Assembly: GCA_016987375.1 (NCBI GenBank)
Contig: PJRA01000323.1
Location: forward strand, 1,285,008-1,349,007
Reading direction: 5' to 3'
From: Brachionus koreanus
Lineage: Eukaryota; Rotifera; Eurotatoria; Ploima; Brachionidae
DNA length: 64,000 bases
Positions 45,768-57,300 of this stretch are shown one piece after another. The notes under the pieces are model-generated. The model searched no databases. It was given only the letters and a program-made list of their open reading frames with translations, and was not told where the DNA came from. Position 1 is the stretch's first letter; the number at the start of each line of letters is the position of its first letter. Both the position numbers and the translations under genes were made by a program.

Positions 45768-47160
45768 ATTTTATATATTTAAGTATAATTTTTAAAATTA
45801 TTTTATATATTCATATAAATGGTTATGGAATTTCAATTCTATAGTCCAGAAAATCGAAAAGTCGCTTGAGTAAAAAAACCTAAAAATATTTTTATTTAGT
45901 GCTTTGGTTTTTGTTTAATTTAATAAAACTTTTATATTGATTTTAAATATACTATTTTAATTAAAATTTAAGCTTTAAATTTTCAAAATTAAAAATAATA
46001 AATTTAAAATTCAATAATTTTATTGTTTAAATTGTTTTCAATTAGAATTATGTTGTATCTAAAAATAATCTAAATAAATCACATTCAAATTAAATTTGAG
46101 ATAAAATTTGAAAATAAAAAATAAACCTGAGAAATTAAATCATCTTTAGTCAGACTTAAGTCTTACTAATGCTTATGAGAATTATTTGCAATTTAATTTA
46201 ATTTTAAATAAATTTAATTTCAAGATAAAATATCAAAAAAAAATCAATAAAATTAATAAATATTTGAGATTCAAAAAAAATATTTTTAATTTCTATTTTT
46301 CACACAAGTATTAGTCATATGAAAATTATATCATCTGAATGATAATTTGTCTTTACAAAAAAACATCTAAAATACAAAAAAATAAAAATTTTTATTAAAA
46401 ACTGTTTCAAAATGAAAGTGACAGTACAATTTGAGAATCAGATGAAAAAGAAAAACCAAAGGGTTATTCGACTATTGTAGTATTTTTCACCGCCAATTAC
46501 ATAGATGTGACAAACTTGCCTCTGAACGCATTTGTTGAAGTTACAGAGATGGCAGAGTTAAACAGCTCATATCAAAAGAATGCTACTCTGTGAAGAAGTT
46601 CTCTCTTGGCTATTACAAGTAGAGTTGCTCACTGATTCTTATATTTTTCGTAGATTCACCGATGTATTAGGGACTTTATACAGCAATGCACCAACTGTTG
46701 TTTTGATGAGCTCATCATCAATATAGGCTCAAATTGAATTGGCCTACTGGCAGTCATCTGTGATTAGACGCATTGCCTTTAATTTTTCCGTGATACATAC
46801 ATCACAGAAAAAACCTTCAATAAAATAAATAGATATCTTCAAATAGTATATAAACACGCTCAATATTGACCGTATTTCTCTGTAATTGGTCTGCAGATTC
46901 GTTGAATATCCTAAAGACACTTTTTCTCATTCATAAAACTTCAAATCATCTTTCCCATTGATGTTCAAAGTTCTGGGATTTAATATTCAACTTATGACTT
47001 GTAAATTCAAGCTTTTTTATTTCGCTTTCATTATTTTTCAATTTTTTTTTTTTAATGAGAATTAAATTTTGATTTAAAAAAAATTTCAAAAATTTAAATT
47101 TTTAAGCTTTGTTGTTCGTAATTTTACTTGATCTAGTTTTTTTACTAATCCTTTTTTTAA
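45768..47160. other. Intergenic, possible decayed transposon at 46400-46900
   Basis: AT-rich to about 46390. The block 46400-46980 has more even base use and broken coding-like stretches on the plus strand (for example HRCDKLASERIC, RVKQLISKECYSVKKFSLGY) with many stops. I do not recognise a family. Confidence 0.35.
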
Positions 47161-47181
47161 ATAAAGATTCAAGCTCGGCGA

Positions 47182-47825
47182 ACAGTATTCTAGATGCGAT
47201 TTATAATATGTTTTGTAAAGTTGCAAAAATGTTTAAGCATCCAAATATACAGATGTTTTCTTGAGCATTCCAAGCATGTTGTTGATTTTTTTAACACAGC
47301 TAGGTCAGTATGAATTTGATTGTGTTGATGTGCTAACTGGGGTTTCACAAGGTTCAGTTCTTTGTTCGTTACTATTCTTGATTTTCATAAATAATTTACC
47401 GGAGCTAGTGAGTCATTTTCGAAAACTGTTTGTGGATGACAACAAATAGACTAGTGTCTTAAGAAATACTAGAGATTAAATGTTAATTCAAGATGACGTT
47501 GACAAGATGGTTGAGTGGTCGAAGCGTTGAAGTATGGAATTCAATGAGTCCAAGTGTAAAGTAATGTATATTGGCACCTGAAAGATTGATAGGCAAGAAA
47601 TCTCAATGGTAAATGAATATCAAAGTTGAATTAGCTGAGACTACTACTGAGTGTGATCTCAGCGTAACGGTGAACAACACACTCAAATGGAATGATCAAC
47701 TTGATTGCTGCGTTAAAAAAATCAACAACATTCTTGGAATGCTCAAGAAAACATCTGTATATTGGGATGCTTAAACATTTTTGCAACTTTACAAAACATA
47801 TTATAAATCGCATCTAGAATACTGT
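47182..47825. repeat. 120-bp inverted repeat bracketing a reverse-transcriptase fragment
   Basis: Left arm 47182-47301 and right arm 47706-47825 are near-perfect reverse complements (about 4 mismatches by eye), for example ACAGTATTCTAGATGCGATT at 47182 against AATCGCATCTAGAATACTGT ending at 47825. The loop of about 404 bp holds the RT catalytic core. The right arm is in its natural place within the LINE ORF; the left arm is the extra, inverted copy. Confidence 0.85.
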
Positions 47826-47960
47826 GCGCCTACCTTGAATTTAAAGAAGATGATGTGCTAGATAGTGAACCAATAGATTGTACATTGTATATTTAATCGA
47901 GATTTGAAAAAGAGGCTTGATGAGCTACATAAAAACAAATCAATTAGTCAATAATCCCAA
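47261..47960 (+). pseudogene. LINE reverse-transcriptase fragment (CR1/jockey-like), dead
   Basis: The plus strand encodes a recognisable piece of a non-LTR RT: GVSQGSVLCSLLFLIFINNL, then FVDD at the position of the catalytic YADD box (about 47430-47440), followed after stops by KMVEWSKR, MEFNESKCKVMYIG, ECDLSVTVNNTLKWNDQL, KINNILGMLKKTS and LYKTYYKSHLEYCAP. These are in the usual order for CR1/L2/jockey ORF2. Several in-frame stops and at least one frameshift (near 47630) mark it as a pseudogene. Both ends of the element are missing. Confidence 0.8.
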
Positions 47961-48289
47961 TTTTAAGTTGATTAATACTAGCTTTTTTTTTAAGAATTAA
48001 ATTAAGGAAGCATTTGTATATGTTCTGTACAAAATTTTTAAATATGCACGATTTTTAAATTTACCTATTCAAATTATAAATTGTCAAATTTGACATACAT
48101 TTTATTAATATTAATAAAATTACCTGATTAGTTATAAATTTATTTTTATTATTACAAATTGTATAGTGTCATGTATGCAATTTAAAAATTAAATGATTAT
48201 TTTATTAATAAACTAATTTTAATAAAAAGTCAATAAAAAAAAAATTTAATAAAAATAATCAATTTTTATTTTTACAACATTTATTTACT

Positions 48290-48840
48290 GATTTAATATG
48301 ACAATATGAATTACATTTGACACCTGAACTAAAACATTTACATTTCTAACCGGTACAAGTACCATTACACTGACAAGAAATCTCAATTTCTGTTAAATAC
48401 TTATCTCGTTTATTAGTTTTTTCTAAATTTCCCTTAATGAAATCTTATTTGTAATAGTTGAATAATCAAAACTTAATGGAGCATGATACATTTCCAAATT
48501 GCAAGCACGTAGACTATCTTTACATATTCCATATTCCGTAACTATCTAATAAAATTCTCCTTCATTACTTACTTTGCGAATTATACCAAGTAATCTTGGT
48601 AAGTCACTACTTCCCTTATGTATTCTTGGAATAAAAACACTTACCTTAACATAGGTTTTGGTATGAAGGCTTGTTATACACAATTTTGAATTCGGAAGGC
48701 TGGAAAAAACATAGGTAATATATTTTAAATAAAGTGGATTCAATCAAGGTCATAAACTGTAACTTTCGATGCATCCAAGTGATATTTTAAAGGCTCACTA
48801 GACTTGTGTGAGTTAGCAGTGTGATTCCATCTGAAATTAT
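48290..48840 (-). pseudogene. Decayed integrase-type transposon protein, C-terminal region
   Basis: Minus strand from about 48660: VFIPRIHKGSSDLPRLLGII, then RKVSNEGEFY, a stop, YGICKDSLRACNLEMYHAPL and KISLREI, then after a frameshift a Cys cluster (CQCNGTCTG, KCKCFSSGVKCNSYCH). This order, an IPRxDRG-like box followed by a CNCKGxCxTKRCKCFKxGxxCNxxCH module, is found at the C-terminus of SCAND3-like/integrase transposon proteins spread in invertebrate genomes. At least three stops and shifts; not functional. Family name given from memory of the motif pattern. Confidence 0.5.
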
Positions 48841-49013
48841 TTTTTTATCTATTTTTCTCGTTTATTTTAGTTTTTACTTCGTGATTTTTTCTTAAGCATA
48901 CAAATACATTATCTGACAGAAAATTTTCTATTTTATTATTGTTCAAATGATAAAAAATGTTTATATTTAAAAAACTTGACTTAAACCAAAAAAATAAAAA
49001 ATTCAAAAAATAA

Positions 49014-50795
49014 TCAAATTTCTGGGCCAAAAAATTGAGCAACAAGATCTCGTCTAGCACTTTTTCTTTTCATCATAAGTTCTTCATTTGATTTTTGTAC
49101 TACTTCTCTATTCTTACAATAAATTTTGTCATAATTTTTTTCAATTGTCTGTTCGGGCACTGTTTTCTCATTTTCCTTATCATTTTTGATCTTTATCGCA
49201 TTTTCTACACATTTTTCACAAGTTATTTCATTCTTAACTAAAAATAATAGTATTTAAAGCGAATTTTTTTTTAAATTACTAGCTTTTTCAACATGAAGTC
49301 CTTTACCAATTTTTCTAGCTAAATCAAGGGGGGTTTCCGACTTCAAATTTAGACTACAAATATCAACGTTGTGTTGAATGCAGCAATTAAGGCATACAGC
49401 TTGACCTGCAGCACAGCAACTATGAGCTAACGAGTTGTTTAAATCTAAATAAAATATTTAAAAAAGAAAAATTAATATAAACTAATTTAATGCCATCTAA
49501 AGAATTTGAATCGACCAGTCCATTATCAAACATCCAATGCAAGCAGTTTATAGCTCCAAAAAAGCAAGCTTCATGTGGTACATTACGACCCATTTTGTTT
49601 TTAGTATTGTTCAAAGGGAGACCAATTTTAACCAAGTATTTTAGACAATTGAGGCGATCGTGGTGAACTGCTAAATGAGCAGCAGTGTTTCCGTTGGCAT
49701 CCCTAATAGATAGATCAATTGTGACTATTTTTTTAAGAGTCTCTAAAGAGCCTGTTTGACTGGCATAGTGTATTGGCAATTTTCCACTTTTGCATCGTGT
49801 TTTCATCGATATTTCTAATTCAAGACAAAAATCTATAATCTTTGGATGATTGAATTCAGCGGCATAGTGAGTCACATTCTTTCCATACTTATCTGGCATG
49901 TACAAATCAATGCCATGATCGTACAAAATTTTTAGACATTTTACTTGGCCAAATTTGGCCGCAATATGTGCAGCTGTACAGCCGTTGTTGTCTTGAATAT
50001 TGACATTTTTTGAATAAGGAATTAATGTGGCTAAAAGATTTGCATTGCCTCGAATACAGCATTCGTGTATTCCACATCTACCTAAACCATTCTTTTCATC
50101 AACTAAATTCGAATCTGACTCCTAAATTTAAAATTCAAATTTATAAAATTTTAGTCTAATTAATTTTATTTTAATATTACAATTTTTAGATTTTTTAGTA
50201 AATCTTTATCATCATCGAATTGGCAAAGTTGATGAAATTCACCCTGAAAATTAGGTAAGTCCGTGGTTTTCAGCTCCTGAATGATCTGTTTTAGTTGAAG
50301 CAAACTTTTGTATTTTTTCGACTCCTTTTCGGTTGGCATCAAAGCCACCTGATTGTTTGTGTTATTTCCACTTATTGTTTTAGATTGTTCATCTATTTTT
50401 TCCGTGTTGATGTTTTGTTCAAAGTTTGGGAATTCAATCCTTGAAGGATTTCCAATCTGTGTCAGAAAAAAGCAAGAATCATTATTATCTGTCTCAACTG
50501 GATCGACTGGTTTGAACTTTTGAATTGAATTGTTGACTGATAAACTAATAAAATCTTCAAATTCTTTTTTTAAATCATTTTGAAGAGAGGATAAAGAGGG
50601 TTTGACTCGGATATCCTTAAGCAAACGCTCAATATTTGGATTTGAATGAATATTTTGGTTCCAGCTTTCTTTATTATCTCGTTTTGATTTATTTTCCGGT
50701 TTATTTTTTGCTATTAATGTGTTTTCTCTTGAAATGCCGGGAGTTAACCTTGAATTTTGATCCAAAAAAACTAAATCTTTGTTTGCTTTGGACAT
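49014..50795 (-). CDS. Ankyrin-repeat protein, 4 exons, one GC-AG intron
   Basis: Exons: 50795-50181, 50121-49494, 49444-49280, 49237-49014; 1,632 nt, 543 residues. Residues 1-205 are low-complexity, charged, without a recognised domain. Residues about 220-470 are seven or so ankyrin repeats (NGCTAAHIAAKFGQVKCLKI, YGKNVTHYAAEFNHPKIIDF, SGKLPIHYASQTGSLETLKK, NGNTAAHLAVHHDRLNCLKY, MGRNVPHEACFFGAINCLHW). The C-terminus (about 470-543) has a CEKCVENAIK segment and a basic stretch MMKRKSARRD. Introns 1, 3 and 4-equivalents are 59, 49 and 42 bp; the second (49493-49445) must start with GC (GATG|GCATTA) to keep frame. The protein resembles ANKRD-type scaffold proteins, but I cannot assign an orthologue. 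No membrane segment or signal peptide. Confidence 0.85.
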
Positions 50796-53361
50796 TATTA
50801 ATTTCTAAATGTAATATATTTCAAACAAGATTAAATAAAAAAAAATTATAGATTATAAATTTTAGTTGCCATGTCAACAAGTCAAAACGTTTATTGAGCA
50901 TTTTTCAAATCTCAGAATTGAAAATTTATTAAGAGAATAAAATCTATTTTAATTGAATCTGTTTGTCTATTTAAAATTAGATATTTGTTAATTTATATAA
51001 AATTATATATTTATTTTTCAAAAATTTATTTAGCGTAATTTTTAGTTAAAAATTTTTAAAATAATCAACAAAATATTTATAGATTAACATTTTTATTATA
51101 AAATTTAAAGAAAAAGCTTTAATATTATATTCATTTAAATATTTAAAGATAAACTAGAATTTTATACTTTAAAAAAAATTAAGATTAAATTTACAATATT
51201 CTACACACACTCCTGACACTGTCAAAATAAAAAAATCATATCCAAGATACTAAACAACATTCTAATTTTTGCCATTTAACTAACTATCTAATTGCTAAAA
51301 TGGCTTACAAAAAGATTAGTACTCGGAAATGTTTCATTTGAATGGAAGGAAATAATTTTCAGCGAATTTCGTCGACAGTCAATTTAATGGCTCATTTTGA
51401 TTATGACGATCTTTTAGATCTGTTTAAAGCCCTTGTTTGTCATATGCAGATGGTTTTAATTTCTATTTAAGAAAAAAGTAGGATCATTTTAATTAGAAGG
51501 TAATTTGAATTTGACACACTTGAACTAGACTAGATTAGTTGGCTTTAATAATAATAATAATAATAGTTAATATTCTACGGTCAAGTTTAGTTTAACTAAA
51601 CTGACAAAGCAGGAAGACTAACGTAATCCCGCTATAGTAGGCTTTGAAAATTAATGCAACATTAATGCAATTGATGAATGTTTCACTATATTCCATTTAC
51701 AGAACAAGTAAAAATCTTTAAATAAAAGTTTTAAACAAATCTTGATATTTTGTTTAATTAAAAATATAATGACTTAAAAAACGATATAAAGTTTTAGAAT
51801 TACAAATATCCAAAAACCAAAAAAATATCCAACCTTTTCTAAAACGAAAACTCAACATAATAATTGAGCAGTTTATATAGAAATACTAAAAATAAACTTG
51901 TTAGATACAAAAATTAATTTTTTGTATTATTTAGTAGATCTTTTTATTTGATTATTTGAAGACGCACAAGGACTTATTAGAATTAAAAATAAAGATTTTA
52001 TTCTCAAGCTGTTCATAATACGTGTGTAAGATTTTGATCTATTTCATCAATGGAGCCTATAAAAAGATTTGTATAATTATTGTGATTGTAAAGCAAGTTC
52101 AAGTGTTTTTGGTATTTTTACAGATGTGACCAGTGTGGCATGGGGTATGAAGATATAATCCCAAAATATCAGATGATATAAGAAACAAAAACCTGTATCA
52201 TTTTTGTAAAGATTGTGACCGTGACGATAAAGAAGATATTGAAAATTTTATTTTAACAGAAAATTAAATTTCAGATACTGAATAAAATATTTTTTTCTTT
52301 TTTTAAAATAAAAAATAAAGAAAAAAAATTTTTATCAATTATTTGGTATATTTTATTAGAGATTGAGAGAATTTTTTCCAGGAACTAATTTTTTGTTGTG
52401 TTTATCTCATTAGACAATACAAAAAAAAGTTTATTTTTTAAATCAAAAATTTAAATTTTTAAATACTGAATTAAATTTTTAAAAAGTTGTGTAATTAACC
52501 TGAACATATGGAAAAGTGAGATGTTATTTGCGATGTGAGATATCTCGGGATTAATATGTAAAAAAGGAAAAAAAGTTCTAATGGAGGAAGTGAGATATTT
52601 TTTAAATAGAAAAGCATTATGGCAAAAATGATCTTTTGCAAATTTTATAATTTAAAGTCATTATTATCCCTGGACTAACCGACTCGATAAAATACTATTT
52701 TTATTTAATAGAATATTGTATATTGAATAATCTTAATCATTTTTTTGTATATAACAAACTGTCCATTATTCTTATCTCAATTTGTTCATGAGAAAACAAT
52801 CTTTAACTCGGAAAGTTTGTTGTCAGAGAAGCGGAATTACACTTGCCAAAATTGATAAAATTCGATGCTCATAAATATTGTATTTCTAAGAGGTAATTGC
52901 ATCTTCATTTTGATCATTATTTTGATAGATTCTTTCTATTCAAAAAATTTCCTCATTGGTTTCCTAAATTTTTAGAATAATTTTAAAATTAATTTGTTGA
53001 TTATCTTCAATTTATAACAAATATGGTTTTCAAGTTTTGCTATAATTTTCATAATCAATTTTTTTTAGAAATAAATCAGTATAAAGCACTATTTAATGGT
53101 AAAAGACATCAATTTAAACATATAGAAAAATACATGCACAAAAATGATCTATTGCAAATTTTATAATTTAAAATTATGTTTTATAAATAATTTATTTTTA
53201 ATTGAATGAATACAATTTTTGGCATATTTTTTTCCAAAATATTAAACAGTAATATCGTATAAAAATGCCTTAAAGATTTTCTAAAAAAAAAAAGCAATTA
53301 ACACTGCTTTGATCCAAAATAGAATAGGATTTTTTAAAATTTTGGAATAAATTAGAAGGAA
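50796..53361. other. Intergenic between divergent ankyrin and MTERF4 genes
   Basis: No supported gene. Contains an (AAT)n microsatellite at about 51547-51565 and a direct repeat pair (about 52600-52660 and 53118-53178). As the two flanking genes are divergent, both promoters lie here. Confidence 0.4.
52600..53178. repeat. Pair of ~55-bp direct repeats, 520 bp apart
   Basis: AAAAATGATCTTTTGCAAAT-TTTATAATTTAAA near 52625 and AAAAATGATCTATTGCAAAT-TTTATAATTTAAA near 53140 share a long, nearly identical core with weaker similarity to the left. The interval holds no recognised coding sequence. Confidence 0.45.
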
Positions 53362-54219
53362 ATGATGAAATTATTTGTGCGTCACTATTCTTATAAAATC
53401 CAAGAGGTGTCAAAAATCAAGGAAAAATTGGCTATTATGCCGGTAAAAATAAACACCAATCTACTCGATTTAAAAACACTTGAACGTCTGGGTTCATGTA
53501 ACGTGCAATTCTTGCAAACTTTGCTTTCGAATTTAAACACCTTTGGAATCAAAGACAAGTATTTGTGCGATGCTTTAAGAACACACGAAAATTGGGAAAA
53601 TCTAAGCAAGCAAAATATCGAAAATGCGTGGAGCATATTCCGTGAATGTGCGCTTAACAATCAAATATTTAACACTGTTCTGTCTAAAAATCCAAAAATA
53701 ATCGATATTGACAAAAAATATTTACATCAGCGTTTGAATGAGTTAAAGAATTTTTTTTCTAGAAAACACTTAGAGGCCCTTTTGGTTCGTTCACCTGACT
53801 TGCTGACAGCTAACATGGACCTTTTAGGCTATAAATTCGACTATGTTTTTGCTCTAATGGGTATTGATCAAAAAGAAATGAGCTCTTCTAGTGTTTTTAG
53901 CTATTCTATGGAACACATTCGCCAAAGACATTTGTTTCTCGAAAGATCTGGTCTTTACGAAAAGCCGAACAAAAAAATTCAGCACAACAATCCTAAATTA
54001 AACTTCGTGATGGATTTAAATTTAAAGCAGTATTTAAAAATTTGCACTCAGGATATTTTTAGTGTTGAAGATTTTGATGTTTTTTGTGAATATTTGTCTC
54101 AGGAGAATTTTGATAATGAGCTCTTAGGCGAGAGAATAGGAAAAAATATGAAAAATCAAATACTGGAATCAATAAGGTATCAGAAAAAAATTGATAGAGA
54201 ACTTGATGATTTTGAATGA
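53362..54219 (+). CDS. MTERF4: Mitochondrial transcription termination factor 4 (MTERF4)
   Basis: Mitochondrial mTERF-fold protein; vertebrate MTERF4 recruits the NSUN4 rRNA methyltransferase to the large mitoribosomal subunit. Single exon, 285 residues (human 381). The N-terminus (MMKLFVRHYSYKIQ) is basic and hydroxylated, fitting a mitochondrial presequence. mTERF-type helical repeats run from about 35 to 200 (LLSNLNTFGIKDKYLCDALR, LEALLVRSPDLLTANMDLLG). The strongest family match is the C-terminal block YKFDYVFALMGIDQKEM...YSMEHIRQRHLFLERSGLYEKP, which parallels human MTERF4. The tail ends acidic (RELDDFE), a short version of the acidic vertebrate tail. A splice-like ATTAG lies 9 nt before the ATG. 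Stop is followed at once by AATAAA, and RALBP1 starts 128 nt later. Confidence 0.88.
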   Translation: MMKLFVRHYSYKIQEVSKIKEKLAIMPVKINTNLLDLKTLERLGSCNVQFLQTLLSNLNTFGIKDKYLCDALRTHENWENLSKQNIENAWSIFRECALNNQIFNTVLSKNPKIIDIDKKYLHQRLNELKNFFSRKHLEALLVRSPDLLTANMDLLGYKFDYVFALMGIDQKEMSSSSVFSYSMEHIRQRHLFLERSGLYEKPNKKIQHNNPKLNFVMDLNLKQYLKICTQDIFSVEDFDVFCEYLSQENFDNELLGERIGKNMKNQILESIRYQKKIDRELDDFE

Positions 54220-54320
54220 TAAATAAAAATCTAAAAAAAAAATTATTTCCAAATTTTTAATTAAAAAAAATATTAAGAAAAAAAAAAGAAATAACATTCT
54301 TTTAAATAATTTTTTTTAAA

Positions 54321-54347
54321 GCTAAATTTTTTTTTACTTTTATTAGA
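54321..54347 (+). promoter_or_regulatory. Pyrimidine tract and AG just before the RALBP1 ATG
   Basis: The MTERF4-RALBP1 gap is only 128 nt. It ends TTTTTTTTTTACTTTTATTAG followed by AATG, a canonical 3' splice acceptor 2 nt before the start codon. No donor for a conventional upstream exon is evident in the gap. This fits either a 5' UTR intron whose first exon lies further upstream or a spliced-leader acceptor. Tentative. Confidence 0.4.
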
Positions 54348-57300
54348 ATGAGCTTCAAAAATTCGAATACCAGCCAAGGATCCGATGATTTTCAGGGTTT
54401 AAAAGATAACATCTCTGAAGCTGATTGTAATTTTTTAAAGTTTATTTCTTTCTATCAAAAACGAGTATCAATTTAATTCAAAGTTAATATTGACGACGAA
54501 AAAAAAGACAAAAAAAAAGAGACAAAAAAATTTTTGTTCAAAAAAGACTCGAAAGATAAAGGCTATGCATTTCTAGCAGCAGATTTGAACCAAGATTCTG
54601 TTTTTTTGGTAAATACTAAGTAATTTTGAAACTTGAGATTTTATCTAAAAATTAATTGATAAAAATTTTTTTTATAGAAATACAAAAAAATCAAAAAATG
54701 ACAACAAAAAGTCATCTTTAAGTGTGTTTAAAAAATCATTTAAAGACGAAAAGCGATTGAAAGACATCAAAGAAAGTAAAGAGGGTAATTATTAAAATAG
54801 ATTATTAGCTAAGTATCAATTTTTTATCTTTTGAAATTAAAGATAGTTTATCATATAAAATTGAATTTTTCTTTTAAAGCGGAAAAAAAAACTAATATTC
54901 GTTTCAGTTACTATTTGTTCCATTCTAAAAATACTGGAACGGATTAAATAGAATTTTTATTTCAGTTTTCTTTAGAGCATCATTTTATTTTACAGGCTAA
55001 ATAAATACGATTGATAATTTGAGGCACGTTTTCAAGTTATTATATCTATATTCGAATAGATATTTGTGGCCATATTGAAGTTTATTACCAAAATTTAATT
55101 GTCATTTTCATAAAAAATTTTTTTAATTTTTAACAATTTAATTGAAAAATTTTAATTGAATGCTTACTCAGAATGTATGTTTTTGCTATAAATATTTTAC
55201 TTAAAAAAATATTTTTGAGAATTTTTGAGCATAATAATTTTAATTTGATCACTTCAATATGCCTATTCATGAATATTCACATAGATATAATTAACAATTT
55301 GACTCATATTTATTTAACTAATATAATTAATTACTTAGAATTTTTAATGATATAAAATACAATTTTTGATCCAGAGGAGTCAGAAGTTTGGCAATAGCTC
55401 AGAAACGATGCTATCAAACCCTACATGTAGGCATATATTTGAAGAGAAAATTAAATTTCCTACACAATTAAAGTTTTTTTAGAATAATTTAAAAAAAAAT
55501 TCAATTATTCTTAGTATTTTTGTATCTAGTCCTAGGAAACCTCAATAATCCCCCGATTTTATACAGATTCTAAAACAAAATTTTGAAAAAAACTCTTTTT
55601 TCTAATTTTATTTATTTAATTATTATTTAAATTTTATATAGTTTCAGAATAAAAATATGTTGGTTGTGAGGTAATTCAGAAACAAGATAAAAAAATATAA
55701 AAAAAGACTAATATTTAAGATTATTTCCCAAATTTCAGCCCAGCAATAATTTTATTTTTTTTTAAATATGGGTCAAAAATACGGAAATTAAGATAAAATA
55801 TAAAAAAATGTTTTTTTTTAGATATTTAACAAAAATAATTAAATCTTTTTATGTCCACAAGAAAAAAATAACAAAAAATTAGATCAAAATTTAAAAAAAA
55901 GGACTAATTTTTTTCAAAGAAAAAAGATTAGAAAACAGAAAAAAATTTTAAGTCATCGACTTGACTTGACTTATAAACAAGTCTGATTTTAATTATAATT
56001 AATTAATATTTTTAAACCTTAACGAAAAAACTTAAATTATTATTGAAAAATTAACAGAAATAGGCTTTATTATAGAATTGTTTGTCTTGCATAATTTTTT
56101 AAAATTAATTTTTAATAAAAAAAATAAAAAAATAAATTGTGTAATTTAAATTAAATTTTTTAAATTGAAAATATAATTTTCAGAGAATAAACGCGGCAAA
56201 GGCAAATTAAAAAACACAAAAAATCGCGAACAACTATTCGGAAATCTTTTAGAAAATGCAGTTAATTCATTTTTAGCAACAGATAATGTCAATGTTCCGT
56301 ATCCGATCCGTATATGCATGGATTTAATTGAGCAAAAGGCCATTAACAGTGAAAATATATACAGACATCACGCCAACAAATCCCATCTGGAATCGATCTG
56401 TGAATCGATAAATAATGATGTGATTGAGACAAGAATAGATGAACTTTATTCGGATCCTAATTTAGCATGTGCTGTTATTAAGAAATTCCTTAAAGAATTA
56501 AAATCACCAGTAATCCCAGACGAAATATTGGCCATAATTGACAAATGCGAGTCGAACGATCGCGAGCAAAAAATTCAACTTTTACAATCCGCAATATTTA
56601 AGCTTCCACAGCCCAATTTTGACACATTTGCATACTTGATTATGCATTTTAGTCGCCTTTTGGACAAAAGCGACTCTAATAAACTAGAAATTGGACTTTT
56701 TGTACAAAAATTTCAACCCGTTTTTCGTATAAAGGAACGAATTTTTAAATTTATGTTAAACAATGCTGGTGAATTGTTTAAAGAGATCAGATTCAAAAGG
56801 TATAGAGTTAAAATGTACCATGAAGATGCTGTTTCACGATTTTCTTCAGTGCCAGAAAGCATAGAGTAATTTTTTTTTTTTTTTTTTTTTTAAATATTTT
56901 GGAATTTTTTCAATTTTAAGAGTGAATACGAATCATATTGTTTCCATATAAAAAAAATGTTAATAAATTTTATTTAGATACTTTAGGGTAATTTAAAGAT
57001 TAAAAAAATTTGAACATATGGTTGCCTTTAGCCGAGTTGATTTGAATATTTCATCATCTTTTCTCAATTTTTTAAAATTAAATTTGAAAGCTTAGTTTAC
57101 TTCCATTGAATTGGTGAGAAAGACATTTTCGGTAGTTTCAGTTTGGAATTTAATAAATTCTTTATTCATTTTTATTTTGATACTGATTGCCAAAATTTTT
57201 GAAAAAATCACTAAAAATTCTTAAAATTTATCAAAGATTATTTCATTGAATCAAGATTTTAATCTTTAAATTTTAATAGTTGAATGCTCATGTGTTTTTT

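Noticed and set aside
55173..55355. 60-codon plus-strand frame in RALBP1 intron 3
   Set aside because: AT-rich chance frame inside a well-supported intron.
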